Of a stretch of 64,000 nucleotides of DNA, positions 17,358-26,231 are shown in pieces. The stretch's first letter is position 1. Every line of letters starts with the position of its first letter. The DNA comes from Lachnospiraceae bacterium (GTDB lineage Bacteria > Bacillota > Clostridia > Lachnospirales > Lachnospiraceae). The stretch spans positions 1 to 64,000 of the forward strand of contig JAQUYA010000002.1 in the NCBI GenBank assembly GCA_028692055.1, given 5' to 3'. The position numbers and the translations under genes were made by a program. The notes below the pieces were generated by a model that saw only the letters and a program-made list of their open reading frames with translations, had not been told where the DNA came from and did not search any database.

Positions 17358-19412
17358 TTAAAAGTTCAATTGTTTCAATGCCAGGGTATAAATGGCATAA
17401 AGGTTATAAAATCCAAAGGTTCCGATTAAAATTTTTCTGTAGACTACTGTAGTCAATCTGCAATTCCACCGTTTATGAAACAAGCAATAACAAAACGGGA
17501 GGAATAATGGCATAAAGTAGCGTGCCTGAACACCCTCGATGGTGGTGCTTCCTACCGGAGTATAGGACACATACATGGAAGTCCATATAAGCGCTGACAT
17601 GCCAAAAATCATAATTATATTTAAAACCTTATATTTCACAGCAATAACGGGGCGCTCCTCCTTTGGTGCGAAGAGGCAGGCCGACACAAGAATCACCTCT
17701 GCGATAACTGTAGTTACCCCAGACAATTCTCCCAGATAACCATAATTAAAAAGTTTCTGCATACCTGTCGTATATGCAAGAAGATTACCAAACATGGATG
17801 AAAGCAAAAGTTTGGTAAAAGCAAGTGGATTGCCTAGAATATATTGCAATTGCCCTATTACGCTCGTTCCCTGATTTCTCTTATCTCCTGCATAAGCGAT
17901 ATTTCCGACTAATTCATAATTCGCACTCGTGGATACCGGTGGAAAGAATATGGTATACATCATAATCCCTATAAGTGCTACAATGGCCGCCCTAAATCCC
18001 CAGGTCTGTACCTTATTTTCAAACCTTTTCTGTGAGAAGAATACAAGCATCAGTGCCATGACAATATAAATTGGTTTTGCCGTGCTTCCTGCAACATAGG
18101 CTCCTAAAACAAGTAATACCTGTATCCAGGTAATTTTCTTTTCTTCCTCCAGCATAAGATTCGTCGTCAGTACAACTGCTAATAACAAAAAGCCATTCAC
18201 AATACTGTCGTAGGTAAATCCAGCCGCCGCGAATAATGCATTGGGCATTAACGCCAGCATTGCGATAATTCCTTTCCCGGATTTGGCATACTTAATTGCA
18301 AGATAGGACAATAATGTATATGCTAACAGATTACCGAGCTTGCCAAACATCATATTCCAGGCAAATGGCATATGCAGAGCACGTCCTATTTTTATAAAAA
18401 ACGCGATTGGAAGATAGGAGCGATCCGAATAGGTAATAAATCTGCTTTGCGTCGTAATATTGGCCCAGGAAAAATCATTATTTATCTCTTCATATTCCTC
18501 TACCAGATGCCTTTCCTCTGTATTGTGGAAAATTGGCAGATTATTTGCCTTCATGCGCATGGCAGATTCTGTTGTCTGTATCGTAGAACCAAAAGAGATT
18601 TCATAGGCCCTCGTGGCATGTGCATATTCATCAAATCCTATCTGGTTGGTTCCCACACAGAGAATCAATAAACTACCTAACGTAAGAGAAAAGATTGCAA
18701 AAACTAGTTCCGGCTTCTTATCAAATATCATTTTCGCCATGAGTAGTATTGCACCTAGTATTATACTGATTGCCATAAAAAGTACACGCAGCCAATTCGT
18801 TGCAGCAATATTAACCACCGTCAATTGCATATTCTCGATTACTGGTGCTTCTGTTGATTTATAGCTATATATTATTTCATCGATACATTTGTTAAGTGTT
18901 ACAACCGAGACATCTATTTTTTCACTGATAATACCGTCATCACCCTCAAAAACTTTTGCTCCATCCAGTATTCCCTGTAATTGATAGCTTCCGGCTTCTT
19001 CCATATCCCGATACTGAAGATGTATCTTTCGTACATAACTTGCTTGTGGAAGTGTAACTGTAAATATGGTATTTATTTTTTTTCGATACATCTTTCCATC
19101 TTTTTCGACCAATGTATCATCTTTTTCTTCTTCATAAATCGTTCCATTCAATTCTGCCAGAATCTTTGCATTTTCCCGATTAATTTCTACACTGTTTTGT
19201 TCATTTTGTGTTAATGGCTCCAGAATATCTTCCTGTGTCGTCTTACTATACGCATTTTGTTCTGCCAGTGGAAATGCCTGTAGTTCTATTGTTTCATCCG
19301 CTCTTTTTGCATCAAAAAACATCATTTCTACAAAATACGCAATTCCAAAAGATAGAACAACTACTACTATCATTTTAATCCAGAGTGGAAGTTTACATAA
19401 TCTATTTTTCAT
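17358..19412 (-). CDS. DUF2142 family polytopic membrane protein
   Basis: A 684-residue protein with one N-terminal membrane helix, an extracytoplasmic region (about 40-210, beta-rich, with MYRKKINTIFTVTLPQASYV) and then about ten membrane segments. The C-terminal EGVQARYFMPLFLPFCYCLF is characteristic of DUF2142, a GT-C-like family. It could be a lipid-linked sugar transferase or a polymerase of the locus; neither is shown. The start at 19412 has AGGAGG seven bases upstream and overlaps the preceding gene by 11 bases. Confidence 0.8.
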   Translation of the reverse strand: MKNRLCKLPLWIKMIVVVVLSFGIAYFVEMMFFDAKRADETIELQAFPLAEQNAYSKTTQEDILEPLTQNEQNSVEINRENAKILAELNGTIYEEEKDDTLVEKDGKMYRKKINTIFTVTLPQASYVRKIHLQYRDMEEAGSYQLQGILDGAKVFEGDDGIISEKIDVSVVTLNKCIDEIIYSYKSTEAPVIENMQLTVVNIAATNWLRVLFMAISIILGAILLMAKMIFDKKPELVFAIFSLTLGSLLILCVGTNQIGFDEYAHATRAYEISFGSTIQTTESAMRMKANNLPIFHNTEERHLVEEYEEINNDFSWANITTQSRFITYSDRSYLPIAFFIKIGRALHMPFAWNMMFGKLGNLLAYTLLSYLAIKYAKSGKGIIAMLALMPNALFAAAGFTYDSIVNGFLLLAVVLTTNLMLEEEKKITWIQVLLVLGAYVAGSTAKPIYIVMALMLVFFSQKRFENKVQTWGFRAAIVALIGIMMYTIFFPPVSTSANYELVGNIAYAGDKRNQGTSVIGQLQYILGNPLAFTKLLLSSMFGNLLAYTTGMQKLFNYGYLGELSGVTTVIAEVILVSACLFAPKEERPVIAVKYKVLNIIMIFGMSALIWTSMYVSYTPVGSTTIEGVQARYFMPLFLPFCYCLFHKRWNCRLTTVVYRKILIGTFGFYNLYAIYTLALKQLNF

Positions 19413-20112
19413 GAACAAACCTCCTGCTTTTATGGTAAGATAACGTCATACATGCTGCAATAAACAGCACCACCAAAATTCTAAGGTCATATACCAGGGG
19501 ATAGGTATTATGCGTATAAATATACATGGTCTTAATATTACCCGATATCCGTTTTTCGTTTACTTGTGTGAAAGCATCCTTAATTTCTCTGCCATTGGCA
19601 AGAATGCCTGGATATGCCTCCTTGGGTTCTCCATCTGGCCGAAAATTAAATACAATACAGATATCGCCTTTCACCTGCTCATAATTTTGAAACGGAATAT
19701 ATATATATTGAACATCTTCTCCCTGATTTAGTGAATAGCTATTCACGCTTATTGGATTGGAGTAAGCTATGTGTTCACTTTCATTCTCTTTCGATTCATC
19801 TGCATATATATTACAGATAATTGTTCCGTTGGTAAAAGTATTTCCATTCTTTGCAAGCCCTATATGTATGCCCATCATTGGTCTTGTACCGGTATTCATA
19901 TGATAGCTAATGGTATCTGTTTCTGTCAGAGGTATCAAATATTCTTTGTCGTTTTCTTCCTCTGTTGTATTTGTTTTATAGGTATCGATTACCTTCTTTG
20001 GAACCACAAAGCTAAAAATAAGCAGTATAATAAGGCCAACTGTCACAATTGGTAATAAATAAACAATATTTTTTTGTATCCATTCCAAAAACAACAGCCA
20101 ATTTTTCTTCAT
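19402..20112 (-). CDS. Hypothetical membrane-anchored protein of the glycan locus
   Basis: A 236-residue protein with two membrane helices (about 18-40 and at the C-terminus near YPLVYDLRILVVLFIAACMT) enclosing an extracytoplasmic, beta-rich domain of about 165 residues. I do not recognise the family. The layout echoes the N-terminal extracytoplasmic region of the neighbouring DUF2142 protein, with which it overlaps by 11 bases, so the two may form a complex. The start is uncertain: the ribosome site before ATG 20112 is weak (AAGAG) and longer frames to 20181 exist. Confidence 0.6.
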   Translation of the reverse strand: MKKNWLLFLEWIQKNIVYLLPIVTVGLIILLIFSFVVPKKVIDTYKTNTTEEENDKEYLIPLTETDTISYHMNTGTRPMMGIHIGLAKNGNTFTNGTIICNIYADESKENESEHIAYSNPISVNSYSLNQGEDVQYIYIPFQNYEQVKGDICIVFNFRPDGEPKEAYPGILANGREIKDAFTQVNEKRISGNIKTMYIYTHNTYPLVYDLRILVVLFIAACMTLSYHKSRRFVHEK

Positions 20113-20173
20113 TACTCTTACACCCACTCCTATGCCCGTCTGTACGGACAGACCTTCTAATCTATTTATAACA

Positions 20174-20205
20174 ATTGCCAAGTACCCTTGCGGATGCTTG
20201 GCAAT
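20174..20205 (-). terminator. Hairpin downstream of leuA
   Basis: ATTGCCAAG and CTTGGCAAT (9-bp arms, 14-base loop) lie 15 bases past the leuA stop. The tail (TTGTTATAAAT on the minus strand) is only partly U-rich, so it may be a weak terminator and the glycan genes may partly depend on read-through. Confidence 0.45.
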
Positions 20206-20219
20206 ACCTTAGTTCAGCT

Positions 20220-21893
20220 TTAGCACAGATTTAAGCGATTCAGTGCCGAGAAAATAGCTCTTACAGAAGCTCTTGTAATATTAGAACTTACACCTACTCC
20301 ATAGGTTACCGAACCATCTTCTGCATTTAACAAATGAATGTATGCTGCAGCCTGGGAATTGGAACCGCTCTGTAATGCATGTTCTTCATAATCAAGAATC
20401 TTAATACGTATGTTAAGTTCTTGTTCCAAACCTCGTTTTACTGCATCAATAGGTCCATTACCAATTGCCTCAAAGGATTTTTCGATTCCATGATTGGTAT
20501 AGATAACCGATACTTTTGTATCAAATGCGGATTTTATCTCACCATTCAAATCATCTACGCGCAGTTTTTTGAAATGAATTGGTTCCTTTTTATCCAGATA
20601 ACTTGCTCTAAACTCTTCCATGATTTGATCTGGGGATACTTCTCCCTGTGTTTCAGAAATTTTCTGAATAACATTCGCAAATTCTTTTTGCATTCCTTTT
20701 GGAAGTTTGAATCCAAAATAACTATCCATAACAAATGCAACACCACCCTTACCGGATTGGGAATTAATGCGGACAATCGGTTCATATTCCCTGCCAATAT
20801 CCGATGGATCAATCGGAAGATAAGGAACTGCCCAATGCTCCTGCCCGCGCTCCTGCATCGCTTTTACACCTTTATTAATTGCGTCCTGATGAGAGCCGGA
20901 GAATGCCGTAAATACTAATTTTCCTGCATATGGATGTCTTGGATGAATTGGAATCTTACAACATCTTTCATAAATTTCAATAATTTCATTAATATGCTCT
21001 AAATTTAATTCTGGATTAATGCCCTGGGAAAACATATTATAAGCAACGGTTAATACATCCACATTACCTGTTCTCTCTCCGTTACCAAACAGAGTACCCT
21101 CTACACGGTCTGCACCCGCTAAGATTGCAAGTTCTGTGGAAGCCACACCTGTCCCTCTGTCATTGTGCGGATGTACACTTAATATGATACTTTCCCTGTT
21201 TTTAAAATGCTTGTTCATCCATTCTATTTGATCTGCGTAAGCATTCGGTGTTGTCATTTCAACAGTAGACGGCAGATTAATAATGATTGGATTTTCCTTG
21301 GTTGCTCCCCAAGTTTCCTGAACAGCCGTACAAATATCCAATGCATACTCTACTTCTGTTCCGGTGAAGCTCTCTGGTGAATATTCAAGTACTATTTTTC
21401 CTGGGAAATTTTTCACTTTTTCCTTAACCATTTCCGTGCCACGAACAGCAATATTAATGATTTCTTCTTTATTCATGTTGAACACTACATCTCTTTGCAA
21501 TACAGAAGTAGAATTATAGATATGTACAATTGCCTGTTTACAACCTTCAATTGCCTCAAAAGTTCTATCTACTAATTCTTCTCTACACTGCGTAAGCACT
21601 TGTACCCACACATCATCTGGAATCATTTTGCGGTCAATTAATTCACGTAGGAAATCAAATTCAATCTGGCTTGCTGCCGGGAACCCAATCTCAATCTCTT
21701 TGAATCCAAGTTCAATCAAATATTGAAACATTTCTATTTTTTCTTGTACTACCATTGGATCAATTAAAGCCTGGTTTCCATCTCGCAAATCCACACTGCA
21801 CCAAATCGGTGCTTTTTCGATTTCTTTATTTGGCCATTCTCTTTCCGGAAATTTAATTACAGGATTTCTTCTATATCTTTTATAATTTAACAT
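20220..21893 (-). CDS. leuA: 2-isopropylmalate synthase
   Basis: A 557-residue enzyme for the first step of leucine synthesis, condensing acetyl-CoA with 2-ketoisovalerate. It is of the longer LeuA type 2 class. Catalytic TIM barrel: CSVDLRDGNQALIDPM (metal Asp, near residue 35) and HPHNDRGTGVASTELA (metal histidines, about 243). The C-terminal LeuA dimer/regulatory domain (about 430-557, with SYGVGVSSNITRASVRA-like sequence near the end) is the leucine feedback site. GGAGG nine bases from the ATG. No other leu genes are adjacent. A roughly 150-base hairpin-rich leader precedes it. Confidence 0.95.
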   Translation of the reverse strand: MLNYKRYRRNPVIKFPEREWPNKEIEKAPIWCSVDLRDGNQALIDPMVVQEKIEMFQYLIELGFKEIEIGFPAASQIEFDFLRELIDRKMIPDDVWVQVLTQCREELVDRTFEAIEGCKQAIVHIYNSTSVLQRDVVFNMNKEEIINIAVRGTEMVKEKVKNFPGKIVLEYSPESFTGTEVEYALDICTAVQETWGATKENPIIINLPSTVEMTTPNAYADQIEWMNKHFKNRESIILSVHPHNDRGTGVASTELAILAGADRVEGTLFGNGERTGNVDVLTVAYNMFSQGINPELNLEHINEIIEIYERCCKIPIHPRHPYAGKLVFTAFSGSHQDAINKGVKAMQERGQEHWAVPYLPIDPSDIGREYEPIVRINSQSGKGGVAFVMDSYFGFKLPKGMQKEFANVIQKISETQGEVSPDQIMEEFRASYLDKKEPIHFKKLRVDDLNGEIKSAFDTKVSVIYTNHGIEKSFEAIGNGPIDAVKRGLEQELNIRIKILDYEEHALQSGSNSQAAAYIHLLNAEDGSVTYGVGVSSNITRASVRAIFSALNRLNLC

Positions 21894-21966
21894 GACTTAT
21901 GTCCTCCATTTTATTGTTTCATAGGTTGTCTTTTCATTAATAAATTCAAAACTGCTTCTCTGTCTA

Positions 21967-22034
21967 AGGTATGAAGTAAATACCTGGGACATTTGCTTTG
22001 CAAATGTCAGAAGTTTCAAACTCGTTTGAAACTT
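21967..22034 (-). promoter_or_regulatory. Three consecutive hairpins in the leuA leader
   Basis: Reading toward leuA, three stems follow each other within 68 bases: AAGTTTCAAAC/GTTTGAAACTT (22034-22011, 2-base loop), GACATTTGC/GCAAATGTC (22008-21988, 3-base loop), AGGTAT/ATACCT (21985-21967). The first two are perfect. No T-box consensus (AGGGTGGNACCGCG) and no leucine-codon-rich peptide are seen. A -10-like TATACT lies near 22065. The rest of the 310-base gap holds the HPr terminator and a six-codon frame with a fair ribosome site near 22124. Confidence 0.5.
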
Positions 22035-22159
22035 TGGAGTCGATAAATCACGCCATAATTCTCAAGTATAGTTGTTTTACTTTTGATTATTCTTTTAGCC
22101 CCACCATTCTCACTTCCTTCTATTGTTTATTTCATATTTGTCTTATATTTATTATAAAT

Positions 22160-22191
22160 CAACAGCCCATCAAAAAAATGATGGGCTGTTG
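22160..22191 (-). terminator. Terminator of ptsH
   Basis: CAACAGCCCATCA (22160-22172) pairs perfectly with TGATGGGCTGTTG (22179-22191), a 13-bp stem 12 bases past the ptsH stop. The minus-strand tail is AU-rich (ATTTATAAT) rather than a pure U run. Confidence 0.7.
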
Positions 22192-22203
22192 GTCTATTTT
22201 CTG

Positions 22204-22467
22204 CTATTCGCCTAAACCACTTTCAATTGCACTTACTAAGGACCTTAATGCTACTTCTTCATCTTCGCCCTCACATACAAATTCAACCTCGTCGCCACAC
22301 TTTACGCATGCTCCAAGTACACTAAGCACACTCTTTGCATTCGCTGTATTCTCTCTAAATGTAAATGTTATCAATGATTTAAATTGCATTGCTTCCTTAC
22401 ATAGGATACCCGCCGGTCTTAGATGTAGCCCTGTTGGATTCTTAATTACTACCTTTTGGCTTACCAT
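22204..22467 (-). CDS. ptsH: Phosphocarrier protein HPr
   Basis: An 87-residue HPr with the active histidine at position 15 (GLHLRPA) and the regulatory serine at position 46 (NAKSVLSVLG), so it can take phosphate from enzyme I and be phosphorylated by HPr kinase. It carries sugar-PTS phosphate flow and serves in CcpA-type catabolite control. GGAGG upstream; own promoter at 22507-22535 and own terminator. ptsI is not next to it, as often in Lachnospiraceae. It serves as reference for two His-less paralogs in this window. Confidence 0.95.
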   Translation of the reverse strand: MVSQKVVIKNPTGLHLRPAGILCKEAMQFKSLITFTFRENTANAKSVLSVLGACVKCGDEVEFVCEGEDEEVALRSLVSAIESGLGE

Positions 22468-22506
22468 ACAATTTCCTCCATTCCGCTAGTTGCTAACCCT
22501 ATAGTA

Positions 22507-22535
22507 ACTATACCATTTTTTATAGTTTCTAACAA
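22507..22535 (-). promoter_or_regulatory. Sigma-A promoter of ptsH
   Basis: TTGTTA (22535-22530), a 17-base spacer and TATAGT (22512-22507), 40 bases upstream of the HPr start codon. Confidence 0.65.
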
Positions 22536-22558
22536 GTAGTTAACTTTATTATTACATG

Positions 22559-23908
22559 CTAAAGCATTATATCTTGTATAAGTTCTGCAAGCCTCTTTGC
22601 TTCAATTTCTATTTGTTTCTGGTCTTTTCCTTCTATCATAACACGAACTAATGGCTCCGTTCCGGAAGGTCTGATTAGCACTCTTCCCTCGCCTGCAAAC
22701 TTATCACTGATTTCAGCAATTGCCTCTGCAATCTCCGGATAATCCATATATCTTTCTTTTTTATGATTCGGTACTATCGCATTAATTAATGACTGTGGAA
22801 GCACTTCCATAATCGTTGCGAGCTCTGAAAGGGGCTTTCCTGTTTCTACTACTACCTGCAATAAATGCAGCGCACTTAATAAGCCATCGCCTGTCGTATT
22901 CTCATCCAGAAATATAATATGTCCGGACTGCTCACCACCAAGATTTGCACCTATTTCCATCATTCTCTCTAATACATAACGGTCTCCAACTTTTGTCTGT
23001 TCTGCATTAATGCCATTGTCCTTTGACATAAGGAAAAACCCAAGATTACTCATAATCGTTACCACTATTGTATTATCTTTTAATGTTCCCTGTTCTTTCA
23101 TATGATTTCCAACGATTGCCATAATCTCATCGCCATCTACCAATTTACCATTCTCATCTACTGCCAGCAAACGATCTGCATCACCATCAAAAGCAAGACC
23201 AATATTTGCTTTTTCGTATACAACTCTGGCTTTTAGTTCTTCCATATGGGTAGAACCACAGTTTGCATTTATATTCGTTCCATCTGGGGCTGTATGAATT
23301 GCTACCACATCTGCACCTAACTCTTTGAAAGTTTCAATCGATGTGTAAAAGGAAGCGCCTTCCGCACAATCCACTACAATCTTCATATTGGATAAATCCA
23401 CCGGAACTGCTTTAATTGCATGATTGATGTATTCCTCTCTTGCATCTGTACGGTATTTCACCTTACCGACTCCTGATCCAATCGGGAATTTAATATCTTT
23501 CATATCACTTCTTATCAAAGACTCAATTTCATCTTCCATACTGTCTGGAAGCTTATATCCATTTCCATCAAAAAACTTAATCCCGTTAAATTCTACCGGA
23601 TTGTGAGAAGCAGAGATTACGACTCCGGCATCCACCCTGTACTTACGGGTGAGATAGGCAACTGCCGGTGTTGGAACAACGCCTACGAACACTGCATTCG
23701 CACCTACTGAACATACACCCGCCATTAATGCATTCGCCAACATATCTCCCGAGATTCTGGTATCACATCCAATCATAATTGTTGGTTTGTGTTCATTTTC
23801 TTTTGTCAGGACATACGCACCTGCCATACCCAGCTGCATCGCTAATTGTGGGGTTAATTCTTCATTTGCTACGCCTCGTACACCGTCTGTTCCAAATAAT
23901 CTAGCCAT
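22559..23908 (-). CDS. glmM: Phosphoglucosamine mutase
   Basis: A 449-residue enzyme converting glucosamine-6-phosphate to glucosamine-1-phosphate for UDP-GlcNAc and peptidoglycan. N-terminus MARLFGTDGVRG; phosphoserine loop ISASHNP with the catalytic serine near 101; metal loop DGDADR (about 240); C-terminal phosphate loop RPSGTEPLVRV. It is the last gene of the conserved cdaA-cdaR-glmM set, where GlmM is known in other Firmicutes to bind and inhibit CdaA. Full family length. Confidence 0.96.
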   Translation of the reverse strand: MARLFGTDGVRGVANEELTPQLAMQLGMAGAYVLTKENEHKPTIMIGCDTRISGDMLANALMAGVCSVGANAVFVGVVPTPAVAYLTRKYRVDAGVVISASHNPVEFNGIKFFDGNGYKLPDSMEDEIESLIRSDMKDIKFPIGSGVGKVKYRTDAREEYINHAIKAVPVDLSNMKIVVDCAEGASFYTSIETFKELGADVVAIHTAPDGTNINANCGSTHMEELKARVVYEKANIGLAFDGDADRLLAVDENGKLVDGDEIMAIVGNHMKEQGTLKDNTIVVTIMSNLGFFLMSKDNGINAEQTKVGDRYVLERMMEIGANLGGEQSGHIIFLDENTTGDGLLSALHLLQVVVETGKPLSELATIMEVLPQSLINAIVPNHKKERYMDYPEIAEAIAEISDKFAGEGRVLIRPSGTEPLVRVMIEGKDQKQIEIEAKRLAELIQDIML

Positions 23909-23931
23909 TTTACTCCTCCGAAATATTTATT

Positions 23932-25335
23932 TTATTCTACACCTGCGTTGTTTGTATTCTTAGTCGTATTTGCATTTTTTGCTGTATTCGCACTTACACT
24001 TGTACTTGATGCTGCTGTTGCATCTGCATTATTGTCAGCGGTACCTGCATTGTTATTCGTCGTATCCGTCTTGCTTATCTGCAGTTCAACCTCTACACTA
24101 ACCGGTACTGTTACTTTTGCGCCTTCCGGCAATACAAAGGTAATCTCCGCTGTGTATTTACCTTCTTCTAATGCATCCACACCAAGTTTCGTCTGTAATG
24201 CAGCCAAATCAACGATTCCCGTCAGAGCGTTTTCTTTTAATGTAGCCATAACGGAAGCCAAACCTGTGATTTGAACCGGCAAGGTTTCTCCGGTGGTGGT
24301 AATACTTGCCTTCGTATTTGCAGGAATATTTGCTAATGTAATATTTTTACTTGGTACATCATATGAAACTGTTTCTTCATTTTCAATTCCTACTATAATT
24401 GTAATATTGGAATCCGCAGAGGTGCCTACATAGCGTACACCATCCGGCAGATAATTTTTAACCTTAACGATAGTAGTCATATTGCTGCTCTGTCCAGTTA
24501 CATTCAAATCCGGAATCTCTATGGATGTAATGGTATCAATTACAGATTTCTTTCCGGCAATGTTTACCGTTCCCGGTGTACTTACAATCTCTCCGGATAC
24601 TGCATAACCCGTTGCAGGTGTCCCTGTGGTTGTAAAGGTAAGTGGCACCGTTGCTTTTGCAAGAATCTCAACATTTACATTAATAGCAGAAATATTCTGG
24701 CTGATACCCTTATTGTCTATTTGATTTCCTTCTTCGTCATACAATTTTAATTCCACCGAAGTACTGATATCCGACGTCATTCCCGCAACATTAACACTTG
24801 CCACCGCTTTGGATACCTTGGAAACCGCTGATTGCGGTCCGGAAATACGTACTAAGTTCTGGTCTGTTGTGATATTTCCAAGCATATATCCAGTTTCCGG
24901 TTCACCAACCGTTTCACAGCTTACTACCAGCTGAGTCTTCTCTGTAGTTTCGATATTCACTTTTAAGCTATCCGTAGAAGATGTTATGCTCTCCAGTTTA
25001 TCATTATATTTATTGGAAGATAATTGAATCCCAACGGTATCCATAAATGTTAATTGTTCCATATCTGCAACTGCTTTGATATTATCTTTACTGAGTGAGT
25101 CGGCCACGGAACGTTTCGCTCTTACCACTACATCTATGGTGTCTGTTTCATCCAGGACCTCATACATTTTTCCCTGACTCGTAATAGAGTCTGTATTAAT
25201 GATATCTACTGGAACCCCGTAAAATGAAACGGGTACCACGGGATCATTTATATTCACAACAATAAGCCACAAAATTATTGAGAAAATAACTGCAAGAATT
25301 TTAAGGCCAAGATTTCTAGTTAGTCTCTTTTTCAT
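23932..25335 (-). CDS. cdaR: YbbR-domain regulator of diadenylate cyclase
   Basis: A 467-residue protein with one N-terminal membrane helix (about 8-26) and four YbbR-type beta domains (about 30-400), most of it outside the membrane. The tail from about residue 420 is low-complexity, rich in Asn, Ala, Thr and Asp. CdaR modulates the activity of the membrane cyclase CdaA in other Firmicutes. Its start overlaps the cdaA end by 20 bases, with AAGGA upstream. The tail is unusual in composition and may be disordered in the wall space. Confidence 0.9.
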   Translation of the reverse strand: MKKRLTRNLGLKILAVIFSIILWLIVVNINDPVVPVSFYGVPVDIINTDSITSQGKMYEVLDETDTIDVVVRAKRSVADSLSKDNIKAVADMEQLTFMDTVGIQLSSNKYNDKLESITSSTDSLKVNIETTEKTQLVVSCETVGEPETGYMLGNITTDQNLVRISGPQSAVSKVSKAVASVNVAGMTSDISTSVELKLYDEEGNQIDNKGISQNISAINVNVEILAKATVPLTFTTTGTPATGYAVSGEIVSTPGTVNIAGKKSVIDTITSIEIPDLNVTGQSSNMTTIVKVKNYLPDGVRYVGTSADSNITIIVGIENEETVSYDVPSKNITLANIPANTKASITTTGETLPVQITGLASVMATLKENALTGIVDLAALQTKLGVDALEEGKYTAEITFVLPEGAKVTVPVSVEVELQISKTDTTNNNAGTADNNADATAASSTSVSANTAKNANTTKNTNNAGVE

Positions 25336-26194
25336 TCTTAGTCCTTCCCTTCCACAATTTCAACTTCTTTTCTTCTCCCGGCTTGTTTTGAAGTTCTGTT
25401 AATTTTTGTTTTAAGGTTTCTGCATTTATATTACGGTACAGTTTGCCATCATATGCAATACTGACCTTTCCTGTTTCCTCGGATACAATTACGGTAAGAG
25501 AATCTGTTGTTTCAGAAATACCAACTCCTGCACGATGTCTCGTTCCAAGGTCTTTACTTAATTCCATATTGTCAGAAAGCGGCAGATAACAGGTAGCAGA
25601 TGTAACTCTGTCACCCTTTATGATAACGGCCCCATCGTGTAATGGTGTATTATGCTCAAAAATATTAATCAATAACTGACTTGATACAATCCCATCTACC
25701 TGAATACCTGTTCTCTCATATTCTGCAAGTAGAATATTCTGTTCTATTACCATTAAAGCACCTGTTTTTACTTTACCCATTTCAAAGCTTGCTTTGACAA
25801 TCTCATTTACGGTTCTATCTGAAAAACGTCCTGCTTCACTCTTGCTGGTATCAAAGGGCAGAATAGTAGCAATAATGTTTTTCTGTCCGAGTGACTCAAG
25901 TGCCCGTCGTAACTCCGGTTGTAATACAACAATCATCGCCATAACCGCCAGACTTAATACATTTTCAACAATCCACAAAATAGTAGTCATACGGAATATT
26001 GCTGCTATTAAAATGAACACCATAATTACACAGACACCTTTTAACAATGCCCATGCTCTTGTATTCTTTATCCACAGCATAATTTGGTACACTAAGAAAG
26101 AGATAATAATTATCTCTGCTACATCTTCCCATCTTACACTTGGCATATGAAGTGAAGTCATATATTTACTTATGAACTCTTTAATCTGTTCCAT
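25316..26194 (-). CDS. cdaA: Membrane diadenylate cyclase (c-di-AMP synthase)
   Basis: A 292-residue CdaA: three membrane helices in the first 95 residues, then the DisA_N catalytic domain with LHDGAVII (DGA motif, about 185) and GTRHRAGVG (RHR motif, about 218), both intact. It makes c-di-AMP, which governs potassium/osmolyte balance and wall homeostasis. The ATG at 26194 has AGGA eight bases upstream; an ATG nine bases earlier sits right on that site. First gene of cdaA-cdaR-glmM, 29 bases behind a membrane-protein gene. Confidence 0.93.
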   Translation of the reverse strand: MEQIKEFISKYMTSLHMPSVRWEDVAEIIIISFLVYQIMLWIKNTRAWALLKGVCVIMVFILIAAIFRMTTILWIVENVLSLAVMAMIVVLQPELRRALESLGQKNIIATILPFDTSKSEAGRFSDRTVNEIVKASFEMGKVKTGALMVIEQNILLAEYERTGIQVDGIVSSQLLINIFEHNTPLHDGAVIIKGDRVTSATCYLPLSDNMELSKDLGTRHRAGVGISETTDSLTVIVSEETGKVSIAYDGKLYRNINAETLKQKLTELQNKPGEEKKLKLWKGRTKNEKETN

Positions 26195-26231
26195 ATACTT
26201 CATCCTAACTTAATTATTCTAGCTCTGTTAT

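Noticed and set aside
2206..20112. Prophage or integrative element as origin of the glycan locus
   Set aside because: No integrase, transposase, attachment repeats or phage genes were seen at either end.
20379..20918. Plus-strand frame of 179 codons inside leuA
   Set aside because: Antisense to a full-length conserved enzyme; no domain or ribosome site.
21894..22160. T-box riboswitch upstream of leuA
   Set aside because: Neither the T-box core AGGGTGGNACCGCG nor a terminator/antiterminator pair was found; the only match is a loose GGTGG.
21998..22489. Plus-strand frame of 163 codons covering the ptsH region
   Set aside because: Antisense to HPr with intact His15 and Ser46 on the other strand, and it crosses the ptsH terminator.
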